49,498 bases of DNA from Candidatus Thiovulum imperiosus (GTDB lineage Bacteria > Campylobacterota > Campylobacteria > Campylobacterales > Thiovulaceae). A program made the translations under genes and the position numbers. The number at the start of each line of letters is the position of its first letter. Positions within the stretch are counted from its first letter, which is position 1. The stretch lies in assembly GCA_024281175.1 (NCBI GenBank), contig JAMJTW010000034.1, positions 97,218 to 146,715 on the forward strand, in the 5' to 3' direction. The notes under the pieces were generated by a model, which was given only the letters and a program-made list of their open reading frames with translations, was not told where the DNA came from and ran no database searches. Positions 8,971-19,098 of this stretch are shown here, piece after piece.

Positions 8971-10751
8971 TGTTTAAGTCCAAGAAGAGTATCTATCATT
9001 CTATCAAGAGTAGATATTACCTTTCCAGAAGCAGCATAAGCTGTTTGATACTTCATAAGATTTACAAGTTCATCATCAATAGAGACTTTAGAAATTGTAT
9101 TGAGTTCGGTTTCGATAGCATTAAATTGAACTTGAATTGTCTCTTGTCTTAAAACAATTGCTTCTGTTTTTGAAGCTAAATCAACAGCAAAAGTGTTATA
9201 AGCCCCTAAAACTGTTTCATCTCTATCTCCAAATTTCCAACTCTCAACCTCAAGACGACTCATAGAGTTTGCAACTCCATTATCTCCATCATTTGGAGCT
9301 TTAAATCCAGAAATATCATTTGGTTCTCTTGAAAGTTCTCTATTTAGAGAGATGTCAGAAGCGCCTTTTCCTAAGAAAAAGCTATTCATTCCAATAGCTC
9401 CAGCAAAATTTGTATCATTATCTTCTATTCCAAAAGTGTAATCTCCTTTGGATTTTATAGAGAGTCTATCATTTGAGATAAAAGCCTCAAAATTTGAAGC
9501 AAAATCGTTATTTAAAGAGCCATCTCCATTGTCATCATAACTTGTATTGAGTTGTTCAAGAACAGAACCGAAAGTTGTTGTTTCATCAATATAGACACTT
9601 CTCTTTCCAACCTCATCACCATTTTTGTCATAAATGACAACATCGAAGTTTCCAACTCTAACATCTGTTTTTTCGAGTAGATTAGAACTCTCTTTGACTC
9701 CTCCAAGTGTATTACTTCTCATATTTTCAGAAGCACTTTCAGAGTAGATAGAGTTTGTATACTGAATTAAACCTTTCGCAAAAGTGTCCAATTTGTCTTT
9801 AAACTCTGTGATAATCCCATCTTTAGGTTCTCGATTTTCATCAAACTCTCTACCTCTAAGTTCTAACATCGCCCCAACTCTACCCTTTTGAACAATGTTA
9901 GTGATATCAGTCAAATCACCCCGACTACCTTTTATATTTAAAGTTATAAAACCATCTTTACTACTTTTTGAGTCCATTGTAATTTCTCGGTAAGTTGTTC
10001 CTGTTACAAGAGCAACACCTCCAACAAGTGCAGAGTAGAGTCCTTCAGCCTCAGCAATAGTTGGTTCACTACCAGACTCTGAAATATTTCCATGAACAAA
10101 TTCAGCACCAACAAGTTTTGCCAGTTTTGTCTCAAGAGCATCTCTTTTATCTCTCAAGTCATTGGCTGTTCCACCTCGAACTTCTTGAGCATCAATACTC
10201 TTATTCAAATTGGCAATATCTTTTAAAGTCGCATTAACCTCTTTGATTTGAGCTTCTATTTCACCATTGATACTTTTCTGAATATTCTCCATCTGGTTAA
10301 AACTTGTTTTTATACTTGTTGCAAGGTTTTCAGAATTTGTTGCGAGAACCTCTTTAAAGGCTAGGTTTGATGGTTCTTGAGCAAGAGACGACCAACTTCG
10401 AAAGTAATTTTCTAAATCATTTTTAATTCCAACTCCGTCCATATCTGGAAAGTAGCTAGAAATCTCTTCTAAGTTCTGCTTGAGAGAGTTTGAATATTCC
10501 ATTCTTTCGCTACTCTGTTGATATCTGGTGAAAACAAATTCATTATGAACTCTTTCAATAGTTGCAATGCTTGTTCCAGTACCAACAACAGTATCAGCAA
10601 CACTTTTTGATGGCAGTGTTTCTTGAGTAACTCTTTGACGAGTATAATCTTTATTCTCTGCATTTGCTATATTATGACTGGTAGTATCAACACCTCTTTG
10701 TGCTGATGATAAACCAGAATATGCAGTATTTAATGTTCCAAAACTTGACAT
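8967..10751 (-). CDS. flgK: flagellar hook-associated protein 1 (FlgK)
   Basis: FlgK forms the first junction ring between hook and filament. The N-terminus (FGTLNTAYSGLSSAQRGVD, then TSHNIANAENKDYTRQRV) is the conserved rod/hook coiled-coil start. The C-terminus (DDELVNLMKYQTAYAASGKV) is the matching C-terminal coiled coil with the NLMKYQ.AY.A motif. The middle, about residues 100-500, is variable and carries the exposed domains. Length (594) is normal. The gene follows flgN with a 1-base gap. Confidence 0.95.
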   Translation of the reverse strand: MSSFGTLNTAYSGLSSAQRGVDTTSHNIANAENKDYTRQRVTQETLPSKSVADTVVGTGTSIATIERVHNEFVFTRYQQSSERMEYSNSLKQNLEEISSYFPDMDGVGIKNDLENYFRSWSSLAQEPSNLAFKEVLATNSENLATSIKTSFNQMENIQKSINGEIEAQIKEVNATLKDIANLNKSIDAQEVRGGTANDLRDKRDALETKLAKLVGAEFVHGNISESGSEPTIAEAEGLYSALVGGVALVTGTTYREITMDSKSSKDGFITLNIKGSRGDLTDITNIVQKGRVGAMLELRGREFDENREPKDGIITEFKDKLDTFAKGLIQYTNSIYSESASENMRSNTLGGVKESSNLLEKTDVRVGNFDVVIYDKNGDEVGKRSVYIDETTTFGSVLEQLNTSYDDNGDGSLNNDFASNFEAFISNDRLSIKSKGDYTFGIEDNDTNFAGAIGMNSFFLGKGASDISLNRELSREPNDISGFKAPNDGDNGVANSMSRLEVESWKFGDRDETVLGAYNTFAVDLASKTEAIVLRQETIQVQFNAIETELNTISKVSIDDELVNLMKYQTAYAASGKVISTLDRMIDTLLGLKQ

Positions 10752-10752
10752 T

Positions 10753-11181
10753 TTAACCCTTAATTTCTAGGAATGATGCTGATTGACGAACAACAGTTTC
10801 ATAACCGTCCATCTCTGTTGGAACAATTTTCTCAAGAAGAGAGCTATAAAAAGTTCCAACACTTACAACCAATCTAGCATATCTTCTATTCAATTCCTTT
10901 AAATTAAAGAGAAATGTCTTTAAACTTTCAAGATAACTTTTTTCTATATTATCAAGAAGTTCATCAAGAGGTTGTCCATTACTCTCTCTAGCTTTTTTAG
11001 AAATTTCTTGGTCTATCTGTCTCTTTTTCGCCTCAAAGGTCTCTACTAACTTCTCTTTTACAGATGCTCTCTCAAAAATTGGAATATGGTTTCCATTTTT
11101 AGCATCTTCAATATCATCTTTTGTAAGTTTTATGAGTTGTTGAAGGTCATCGACAGCTCCCTCAAGATACTTTTTTAACAC
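10753..11181 (-). CDS. flgN: FlgN-like flagellar export chaperone
   Basis: This is a 142-residue, almost wholly helical and charged protein with long heptad-like stretches (VKEKLVETFEAKKRQIDQEI). It lies between flgM and flgK, the position of the FlgN chaperone in Campylobacter. FlgN keeps FlgK and FlgL unfolded for export (family knowledge). Sequence identity to distant FlgN proteins is low, so the call rests mainly on position, size and helical character. Confidence 0.7.
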   Translation of the reverse strand: MLKKYLEGAVDDLQQLIKLTKDDIEDAKNGNHIPIFERASVKEKLVETFEAKKRQIDQEISKKARESNGQPLDELLDNIEKSYLESLKTFLFNLKELNRRYARLVVSVGTFYSSLLEKIVPTEMDGYETVVRQSASFLEIKG

Positions 11182-11185
11182 AGCT

Positions 11186-11386
11186 TTATCCTCTCAACTC
11201 CTCAGCAATCGCAATTGCAGTTGCATCTAAATCTATCTGGTAAGTTCCATTTGCTAACGCATTAGCGATAGCCTCAACTCGATTTTCCTCATTTTTGGTA
11301 ATATTTTGAGTGTTGTTTATTTCACTATTCCCATTTGTCTTTTGACTATTTTGAGGAGAGAATATTTGAGTTATTGTTGAAACCAT
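11186..11386 (-). CDS. flgM: anti-sigma-28 factor FlgM
   Basis: This is a short (66-residue) protein with a disordered, Asn/Gln/Thr-rich N-terminal half. Its C-terminal helix RVEAIANALANGTYQIDLDA is the conserved FlgM sigma-binding signature (R..IA.AI..G.Y.ID...A..IA..L). FlgM holds FliA until the hook is complete and is then exported or bound. The ribosome site is AAGGGGG before the ATG. A FliA-like promoter lies about 40 bases upstream, which would give autoregulation. Confidence 0.85.
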   Translation of the reverse strand: MVSTITQIFSPQNSQKTNGNSEINNTQNITKNEENRVEAIANALANGTYQIDLDATAIAIAEELRG

Positions 11387-11425
11387 AATTTCCCCCTTAC
11401 AAATTGGTAATTTTTCTGTATAAAC

Positions 11426-11450
11426 TTATCGTCTAAATAACATAAATTTA
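11426..11450 (-). promoter_or_regulatory. FliA (sigma-28)-like promoter for flgM-flgN-flgK-mqnC
   Basis: Read on the minus strand there is TAAA (11450-11447), 15 bases, then CGATAA (11431-11426). This resembles the sigma-28 pattern TAAA-N15-(GC)CGATAA, with a spacer about 2 bases short of the enteric consensus. It lies 40 bases upstream of flgM, where such a promoter is expected. Confidence 0.55.
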
Positions 11451-11576
11451 AAAAGAGTTAAAATTGAGAATAGGAGACCTCTCTATTCTGCTACGCTCCA
11501 CTGCCGTTAAGTTAAGCAGAGTTAGGAAAACTACCGAAAAATGATGAAGCAGACACATAGTTTAGTTCTACTTATT

Positions 11577-11691
11577 CAAAGATTTCTCAATCGCTTTGCT
11601 CATTTCGAAATGACAAAAACAGGACAAACTCGTCATTTCGAACCCTTTTGGGTGAGAAATCTTTATAATCGGAACAGCTTTTGGTAAGTCC
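11577..11691. repeat. MITE-like repeat, copy B, with halves in swapped order
   Basis: The right half of the element (AAAGATTTCTC to CGAAATGAC, 11577-11614) comes first. After 17 bases the left half follows (GTCATTTCGA to GAGAAATCTTT, 11632-11664). A decayed end TTTTGGTAAGTCC lies at 11679-11691. Copies C and D have the order left-right, so this copy may be the junction between two tandem elements that have lost their outer halves. Confidence 0.65.
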
Positions 11692-11773
11692 AAATAAATG
11701 GAGTTTTAAAACTCTACTCTCTACAAAATAGCTCTTTTTGATAAAATTCAGTAATTTTATAAGGAGTGATTAC

Positions 11774-12850
11774 ATGCCAGCAGACATGAATGACTATTTC
11801 AAAAAGAGTGGAGGTAGTGGAAAAGGTTCTCAACAGCCTCCAGAACCACCTGAGTTTATTAAAAATATAGGAGAGAAATCTTGGCTAATTTATCTAGTTT
11901 TAGCCATAGTTGGAATTATATTTTTTACAAAACCGTTTGTTATTATAAATGAGGGTGAACGGGGTATTATGGTTACAACAGGTAAGTATGAACCTCACGC
12001 TTTAGAACCTGGTTTACATTTTGTAATTCCTATAATTCAGAGAATTATCTTAGTTGATACAAAAGTTCGAATTATAAATTACAAATCTATTGACAAGATG
12101 ATAAGTGATGGGCGAAGTAGAGATGAGGGAATTCAGACAAAATCTCCAATTACTGTTCTCGATAAAAGGGGTCTTCCTGTTACCATAGAACTTACAGTTC
12201 AATACCAATTGAATAAGATGTATGCTTCTCAAACTATTTCAACTTGGGGTGTATCTTGGGAAGAGAAAATCATAAATCCTGTTGTTAGAGATATTGTTCG
12301 AAATGTTGTTGGAGCTTATGAAGCTGAGTCTCTTCCAATTAAAAGAAATGAGATTGCAAAACTTATTGATACAAATATCAGAACAAAAGTGGACTCTCTT
12401 GAAAACAAACCTGTTCATTTACAATCTGTTCAACTTAGAGAGATAATTCTTCCTGTAAAAGTTAAAGAGCAAATTGAAAGAGTTCAAGTTGCAAAACAGG
12501 AAGTTGAAAGAGCTCAACAAGAAGTTGAAAGAGCAAAACAGGTTGCTTTCCAGAAAGCAGAAGCTGCACGAGGGGAAGCTGAAGCTAAAAAGATACGAGC
12601 TGAAGGTATCGCATCTGCAACTCTAATTGAGGCGGAAGCGACAGCAAAAGCAAATGACCTTATAGCAAACTCTCTTACAGTAAACCTTTTAAATCTTGAG
12701 CAGATAAAGGTTCAGGGCGAATTCAATAAAGCTCTTCAAACAAATACAGACGCAAAAATCTTCTTAACTCCTGGTGGTTCTACTCCAAATATCTGGGTTG
12801 ATATGAAACAAGACCCTAGAACTAAAACTTCTGCTGATGAGGTGAAATAG
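11774..12850 (+). CDS. SPFH/Band 7 membrane protein (prohibitin/HflK-HflC-like)
   Basis: After a Gly/Pro-rich cytoplasmic start comes one membrane helix (WLIYLVLAIVGIIFF). Then a Band 7 domain (about 55-240) begins with VIINEGERGIMVTTGKY. A long heptad coiled coil follows (ERVQVAKQEVERAQQEV and on to about 300). Such proteins form large cages in the membrane and often steer FtsH protease (family knowledge). The ATG at 11774 has AAGGAG 8 bases upstream. An in-frame start at 11738 lacks this and lies in the promoter. No hflC or ftsH neighbour is seen, so a single-gene prohibitin-like role is as likely as HflK. Confidence 0.85.
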   Translation: MPADMNDYFKKSGGSGKGSQQPPEPPEFIKNIGEKSWLIYLVLAIVGIIFFTKPFVIINEGERGIMVTTGKYEPHALEPGLHFVIPIIQRIILVDTKVRIINYKSIDKMISDGRSRDEGIQTKSPITVLDKRGLPVTIELTVQYQLNKMYASQTISTWGVSWEEKIINPVVRDIVRNVVGAYEAESLPIKRNEIAKLIDTNIRTKVDSLENKPVHLQSVQLREIILPVKVKEQIERVQVAKQEVERAQQEVERAKQVAFQKAEAARGEAEAKKIRAEGIASATLIEAEATAKANDLIANSLTVNLLNLEQIKVQGEFNKALQTNTDAKIFLTPGGSTPNIWVDMKQDPRTKTSADEVK

Positions 12851-12857
12851 TTTAGTT

Positions 12858-12876
12858 GTAGAGTCTTAGACTCTAC
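12858..12876 (+). terminator. hairpin after the SPFH gene
   Basis: GTAGAGTCT and AGACTCTAC form a near-perfect palindrome with almost no loop, 8 bases after the stop codon. It belongs to the GAGTCT hairpin family of this window. Confidence 0.65.
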
Positions 12877-12900
12877 GACAAATTTTAGTTTCTAAAATGA

Positions 12901-13075
12901 GGGGGGTGACCAAATAGACTTCTGCCTCTCTTGTCATTTAGTGAAACTTCGTTTTCGATATGAGCGTAGCGATACAGAAATCTTGGAAACTTATCGTTTT
13001 ACTAAAAGATTTCTCACCCGAAAGGGTTCGAAATGACATATAGGTTGAGCCTAAAAATACTCTTTGGTCAGTCCC
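12901..13075 (-). repeat. MITE-like repeat, copy C, with terminal repeats and target duplication
   Basis: The outer ends are GGGGGGTGACCAAAT (left) and TTTGGTCAGTCCC (right). The core (12933-13037) is the reverse complement of copy D. The 8 bases outside the ends are TAAAATGA and TAAAATAA, a 7 of 8 match that looks like a target duplication. A short insertion near the inner end (GAAACTTCGTTTT region) distinguishes it from copy D. There is no coding capacity. Confidence 0.75.
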
Positions 13076-13123
13076 TAAAATAAGTGTTCTACTTAGAACA
13101 AATTTTTTTAAGGAGTCTATCTC

Positions 13124-14818
13124 ATGGAAATAGACAATCGGAGATTGAGAGAGATAGTTAGGGACTCTATTTCAAACCCATCTACAATTTCAATAATGTT
13201 AAAAAATGGAATTATCTCATCTCACCATTTAAGCTCTTTTATAACTAAAGGTGTTGCTGATGGCGACTTCTCAATAGCAGATTTGAAAAAATTCAAATTT
13301 GTAAATCGAGATGAGATTATCAAATCTGTTTCTGAAAGTATGGGATATGAGTATGTCGATTTAGACTCTCTTGATTTCAATTACAAATTAGCACTTCGTT
13401 TACCATTTCAGAGAATTTTGAAATATAATATTTTGCCAATAGAAGAGAAGAAGCATGAAATAGTTGTTGTTTTTGTAGACCCTCTAAATGTTGAAGCAAA
13501 AGATTTTCTTCAGAGAACTTTCAATAAGAGATTAGAAATTATTGTTGCTCCTGAAGAGCAGATACTGGATTACCTTAGAAAACTTGAAGTTGAAAAAGGT
13601 ATGAAAGATGTTATTACAAAAATCAGACGGAGTGCTAATAATGAAGATAATCGAGAGGGTTCTGCTATTCTGGAACTCATCGAACTTATTATAAAAACTT
13701 CAATTGATACTAGAAGTAGTGATATTCATATTGAACCTAGTGAACATAGCTGTACGATTAGAAATCGTGTTGATGGAGTTCTAATCCGAACTTTTCTTTT
13801 TGAAAGAGATATTTACCCACCCCTTGCTTCTCGAATGAAACTCCTTGCAAATCTTGATATTGCTGAAAAGAGACTACCTCAAGATGGTCGTTTCACATAT
13901 AGTGTAAATAAACAGACTTTCGATTTTCGGGTTTCAACTCTACCAACAGTTGTTGGAGAATCAATTGTAATTCGTATCTTGGATTCTTCAAAAGCTACAA
14001 TTTCTTTAAATCAGACTGGAATGATAGAAACAAATTACAACAGATTCTTTAATGGACTCAAGTCATCTTACGGTATTGTTTTGGTAACAGGACCAACTGG
14101 TTCAGGAAAGACAACTACACTATATGGTGCTTTAAATGAAATCAAGAGTGTAAAAGACAAGATAATTACAGTTGAAGACCCTGTTGAGTATCAAGTCGAA
14201 ATGATACAGCAAGTGAATGTAAATAAGAGAGCTGGACTCGATTTTGCAAAGACGCTAAAAGCGATTTTGAGACAAGACCCTGATAAAATTATGATAGGGG
14301 AAATTAGAGACCAAGAGACTTTAAGAATAGCGATTGAGTCGGCATTAACAGGACACTTGGTTCTATCTACACTACATACAAATGACGCAATTAGCTCTAT
14401 TACAAGAATGTTGGATATGGGAATTGAGCCATATCTTTTAGGTGGAGCAATTGTGACGATACAAGCACAAAGGTTGGTTCGGAAGATTTGTCATAAGTGC
14501 AAACAGGAAGTTCATGTTGAAAAAGAGACTCTAAATCATAAGATTGCACAAGTGCTTCCTGAGAATTATAAGTTGTACAAAGGTGAAGGGTGTACTTCAT
14601 GTGCATTTACAGGATATTTGGGTAGGGAGATGGTTTGTGAAGTTTTGGAGATAACAGATAAAATGGCTTCTATGATAAGTGCTAATGTTTCAAAAGAACA
14701 GATTTTAGAAGAGGCGACAAATAGTTACGGATTTAAAACTATTCTTGAAGTTGGTGTTGAGAAAGCTACTCAAGGTATAACTACAATTGATGAGGTTCTA
14801 AGAGTAACCAAAGGTTAA
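13124..14818 (+). CDS. gspE: type II secretion / type IV pilus assembly ATPase
   Basis: This hexameric ATPase drives pseudopilus assembly; Campylobacter CtsE, needed for DNA uptake, is the closest known role. An N-terminal MshEN-like domain (about 50-160) precedes the ATPase core. The core has Walker A GPTGSGKT (G323-T330), the Asp box, Walker B IMIGEIRDQET and the His box GHLVLSTLHTNDA. A zinc finger CHKC...CTSC follows near 455-490. Length (564) is normal. AAGGAG lies about 10 bases before the ATG. Its membrane partner gspF is at 2893. Confidence 0.92.
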   Translation: MEIDNRRLREIVRDSISNPSTISIMLKNGIISSHHLSSFITKGVADGDFSIADLKKFKFVNRDEIIKSVSESMGYEYVDLDSLDFNYKLALRLPFQRILKYNILPIEEKKHEIVVVFVDPLNVEAKDFLQRTFNKRLEIIVAPEEQILDYLRKLEVEKGMKDVITKIRRSANNEDNREGSAILELIELIIKTSIDTRSSDIHIEPSEHSCTIRNRVDGVLIRTFLFERDIYPPLASRMKLLANLDIAEKRLPQDGRFTYSVNKQTFDFRVSTLPTVVGESIVIRILDSSKATISLNQTGMIETNYNRFFNGLKSSYGIVLVTGPTGSGKTTTLYGALNEIKSVKDKIITVEDPVEYQVEMIQQVNVNKRAGLDFAKTLKAILRQDPDKIMIGEIRDQETLRIAIESALTGHLVLSTLHTNDAISSITRMLDMGIEPYLLGGAIVTIQAQRLVRKICHKCKQEVHVEKETLNHKIAQVLPENYKLYKGEGCTSCAFTGYLGREMVCEVLEITDKMASMISANVSKEQILEEATNSYGFKTILEVGVEKATQGITTIDEVLRVTKG

Positions 14819-14823
14819 ATTCT

Positions 14824-14955
14824 GAGACTGACCAAATAGCTTTTTCAAGTCAAAACACTCTGAGAGAGGTTCTTTCAGAACTGACCGAAGAGTCTTTTTC
14901 TTAAGACTCTTCACATTCGCTCGGAGAGGAAATCCTACTCTATTTAGCTAGTCCC
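14824..14955 (+). repeat. intergenic repeat with MITE-like ends and a GAGTCT hairpin
   Basis: The left end GAGACTGACCAAATAG matches the outer ends of copies C and D. The right end TATTTAGCTAGTCCC is a decayed match to the other end. The interior differs from C and D: 14857-14912 matches the reverse complement of 40654-40717 after the Amt-chemoreceptor gene, including ACACTCTGAG, AGAACTGACCGAAGAGTC and the hairpin. It fills the 180-base gap between gspE and the restriction gene. Confidence 0.6.
14887..14912 (+). terminator. hairpin after gspE
   Basis: GAAGAGTCT and AGACTCTTC pair around TTTTCTTA. It lies 70 bases after the gspE stop within the repeat described at 14824. Confidence 0.65.
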
Positions 14956-14998
14956 CTACTTTTCTGATAAAATTTTTTAAAAACTGGAAGTGGAAAAG

Positions 14999-17746
14999 AT
15001 GATAGAAGAGTATAAATTTCGGGCAGACTCTTTTGCTAGAGAGTGGCAGAGTGCAAAGTATGAAAGAGGTGAGGCTCAAACATTTTGGAATGAGTTTTTA
15101 GAGATATTTGGAATAGATAGAAAACTTGTAGCCTCTTTTGAAGAGCCGATAAAAAAGATAGATGGAAGACAGGGTTATATCGATATGTTTTGGAAAGGGA
15201 AAGTTCTAATTGAGCATAAATCTCTTGGAAAAGATTTAGATGGTGCATTTCAACAAGCTATCGACTATTTACCAAATATACCAGAAGAGGATAAGCCTGA
15301 ATATATCATTGTTTCAGATTTTCAGAATTTTGAAATTCACCATTTGGAGAGTAAAGAAGAGAAGAAGTTTGGACTACCAGAACTTTCAGAAAACATAGAG
15401 AATTTCACTTTTCTTGAAGAGAGTTTTTATAAAATTTATGAAGAGAGAAAAGAGTTAAATATAAAAGCTGGATACCTCATCGGCGAAATACATGATGGTC
15501 TTGTTGAGAGTGGATATAGCAGTGAGAATTTGGACATCTACCTAATTCGGCAACTCTTTATGCTCTTTGCAGATAGCACGGGAATTTGGGACAAAGACCT
15601 TTTTAGAAGTTGGTTTGACTCAATAAAAGAGCCTCGATATATCGGTTCTCAAATGGGAACACTTTTCAATATTTTAGATACTCCAGTAGAAAAGAGGTCG
15701 AGTAACGCAGATGAACTCATTAGGAAATTTCCTTATGTAAATGGAGAGATTTTTAAAGAGAATTTAAATTCAGCATTTTTCGATGAGGTTCTCAAAGAGA
15801 AGTTTCTGAAAGCGTTGGAATTTGATTGGTCTCAGATAAATCCAGTTATTTTCGGCTCTATTTTTCAAGCAAGTATGGATAAAGAGAAAAGGGCAGAACT
15901 CGGTTCTCACTTTACAAGTGAAGAGAATATTTTCAAACTTATCGACCCCCTATTTCTTGATGACTTTTGGAGTGAGTTTCGGAAAAATCGAGATAATAAG
16001 AAGAAATTGGCAAAACTCCAACAGGAAATAGCATCTCTCAAATTTTTAGACCCTGCGTGTGGTTCTGGAAACTTTCTTATTGTTGTTTATCGAGAATTGA
16101 AACTTTTAGAAATTGAAATTATTAAAGTTACAAATACAATACCTCTTGTTTCAATTGAACAGTTTTACGGTTTTGAAATTGATGAATTGGCTTCCAAAAT
16201 TACCGAAGTCGCAATGCTTTTTATTGAACACCAAATGAATATGCGATTAGAAGAGATTTTTCAAAATGCAAAATTCAATATCCCTGTAAAAACTTCAGCC
16301 AATATTTTTAAAATCAATGCTTTAAAAGAGGATTGGCATAAAATTTTACAAACTCAAATGGACTACATAATTGGAAATCCTCCTTTTACTGGTGCTAGAA
16401 ATATGACCAATGAGCAGAAAGATGATGTTTTGTATGTTTTTGATAATATGGAGGGTTCAGGCGATTTAGACCATGTTTCCGCTTGGTATCTTAAATCTGC
16501 CGACTATATGGAAATCTTTCCAGAAACGAAAACAGCACTACTTTCCACAAACTCCGTAACACAAGGTCAGCAAGTTGGTATTCTCTGGAATGAGATTTTA
16601 AACAATATGGGAATGGAAATTCATTTTGCTCACCAAACTTTTAAATGGAGTAATGAAGCAAAAGCAAATGCCCAAGTTCACTGTGTTATTGTCGGTTTTG
16701 GACAGGAAAGTGAAAAGCAGAAGTATCTCTTTGAGTATGCAGATATAAAAGGAAAACCTAAGAGGAAAAGAGTTAATGAGATAAGTCCTTATCTTGTTGC
16801 TAAAGATTTTACCCCTCTTAAAAATCTTTCAAAGCATATTCAAAAAGATACTTTAGAGATGATGATTGGAAGTAAGCCAATTGATGGTGGAAACTATATT
16901 TTTACCGAAGAAGAGAAAGAGGAATTTCTAAAACTTGAACCAAAAGCTGAAAAATATTTTCGAGAATTTTTAGGAGCAAAGGAGTTTTTAAACAGTCAGA
17001 AAAGATTTATTCTTTTACTGAAAGATATTTCTGAGGAAGAGTTGAAAACCATGCCAAAAGTTTTAGAGAGAGTTGAAAAAGTTAGAACATTACGGCTGGA
17101 AAGCAAAAGCAAACCAACCCAAAAACTAGCAGATACTCCAACGAGATTTCATATTGAGACAATTCCAGAAACACAATATTTAGCAATTCCAAGGGTATCT
17201 TCAGAATTACGAGACTATATTCCGATTGGATTTTCAGAAAAAGAAACATTAGCTGGAGACTCTATGCAAATTCTTCCAAATGCTTCACTCTACGAATTTG
17301 GAATTCTAACCTCATCGATGCATATGGCTTTTATGAGAAGTGTTGCGGGTCGTTTAAAAAGTGATTACCGCTACTCCATCGGAATTGTCTATAACAATTT
17401 CCCATTTCCCCAAAGAATTAGAAAAACTTCAAAAGAGAGAGTGGAGAAATTTGCACAAAAGATTTTAGATGTCCGAAAAAGGTATCCAGAAAAGAGTCTA
17501 GCGGAACTCTACAACAACTCTTCGATGCCAGAGGATTTGAGAAAAGCTCACAAAGAGTTAGACAAAGTTGTAGATAAGTTGTATGCGGGTAGGGAAATCA
17601 AAAACGACTCAACAAGAGTTAAAAAGGTTTTGGAACTTCGTTCAAAAATTACGGGTGATGAGGTTGTCAAAAAGTCTGAGTCGAAAAGAAAAAGAAGTAT
17701 AGAAAAGCCAATTCGGGTAGCGGTTCAGGGAGAATTCGATTTGTAA
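14999..17746 (+). CDS. single-chain restriction-modification enzyme, MmeI-like (type IIL)
   Basis: One polypeptide combines an endonuclease, an adenine methyltransferase and a target-recognition region. The nuclease motif is D62-X9-E72-H-K74 (in YIDMFWKGKVLIEHKS), the same spacing as D70-X9-EXK82 of MmeI. Methyltransferase motif I is DPACGSGNF (from D351) and motif IV is NPPF (from N460). The C-terminal part (about 600-880) should hold the target recognition domain and ends in a Lys/Arg-rich tail. Length (915) is close to MmeI (919). I chose the ATG at 14999 because GGAAG lies 8 bases upstream; a GTG at 14990 is also possible. No separate methylase or specificity gene is near, as expected for this class. 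Cleavage specificity cannot be read from sequence. Confidence 0.88.
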   Translation: MIEEYKFRADSFAREWQSAKYERGEAQTFWNEFLEIFGIDRKLVASFEEPIKKIDGRQGYIDMFWKGKVLIEHKSLGKDLDGAFQQAIDYLPNIPEEDKPEYIIVSDFQNFEIHHLESKEEKKFGLPELSENIENFTFLEESFYKIYEERKELNIKAGYLIGEIHDGLVESGYSSENLDIYLIRQLFMLFADSTGIWDKDLFRSWFDSIKEPRYIGSQMGTLFNILDTPVEKRSSNADELIRKFPYVNGEIFKENLNSAFFDEVLKEKFLKALEFDWSQINPVIFGSIFQASMDKEKRAELGSHFTSEENIFKLIDPLFLDDFWSEFRKNRDNKKKLAKLQQEIASLKFLDPACGSGNFLIVVYRELKLLEIEIIKVTNTIPLVSIEQFYGFEIDELASKITEVAMLFIEHQMNMRLEEIFQNAKFNIPVKTSANIFKINALKEDWHKILQTQMDYIIGNPPFTGARNMTNEQKDDVLYVFDNMEGSGDLDHVSAWYLKSADYMEIFPETKTALLSTNSVTQGQQVGILWNEILNNMGMEIHFAHQTFKWSNEAKANAQVHCVIVGFGQESEKQKYLFEYADIKGKPKRKRVNEISPYLVAKDFTPLKNLSKHIQKDTLEMMIGSKPIDGGNYIFTEEEKEEFLKLEPKAEKYFREFLGAKEFLNSQKRFILLLKDISEEELKTMPKVLERVEKVRTLRLESKSKPTQKLADTPTRFHIETIPETQYLAIPRVSSELRDYIPIGFSEKETLAGDSMQILPNASLYEFGILTSSMHMAFMRSVAGRLKSDYRYSIGIVYNNFPFPQRIRKTSKERVEKFAQKILDVRKRYPEKSLAELYNNSSMPEDLRKAHKELDKVVDKLYAGREIKNDSTRVKKVLELRSKITGDEVVKKSESKRKRSIEKPIRVAVQGEFDL

Positions 17747-17788
17747 AGAAAAGGAGAAATCTCAAAAAAGAGACTTTTCCAATTATTA

Positions 17789-19042
<1,254 letters not shown>

Positions 19043-19098
19043 CTATTGTCCATTTCTATAAATCTATATCTTATAATTGTAGCGAAACCGTAAATAGG

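Larger units (their letters stand above)
11387..11773. other. intergenic region between flgM and the SPFH gene
   Basis: This gap of 387 bases between divergent genes holds the flgM promoter at its left end and a rearranged copy of the MITE-like repeat at 11577-11691. At its right end a TAAAAT box near 11743 is a candidate -10 for the SPFH gene. I see no coding sequence. The open frame from 11738 is only an extension of the SPFH gene. Confidence 0.6.
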
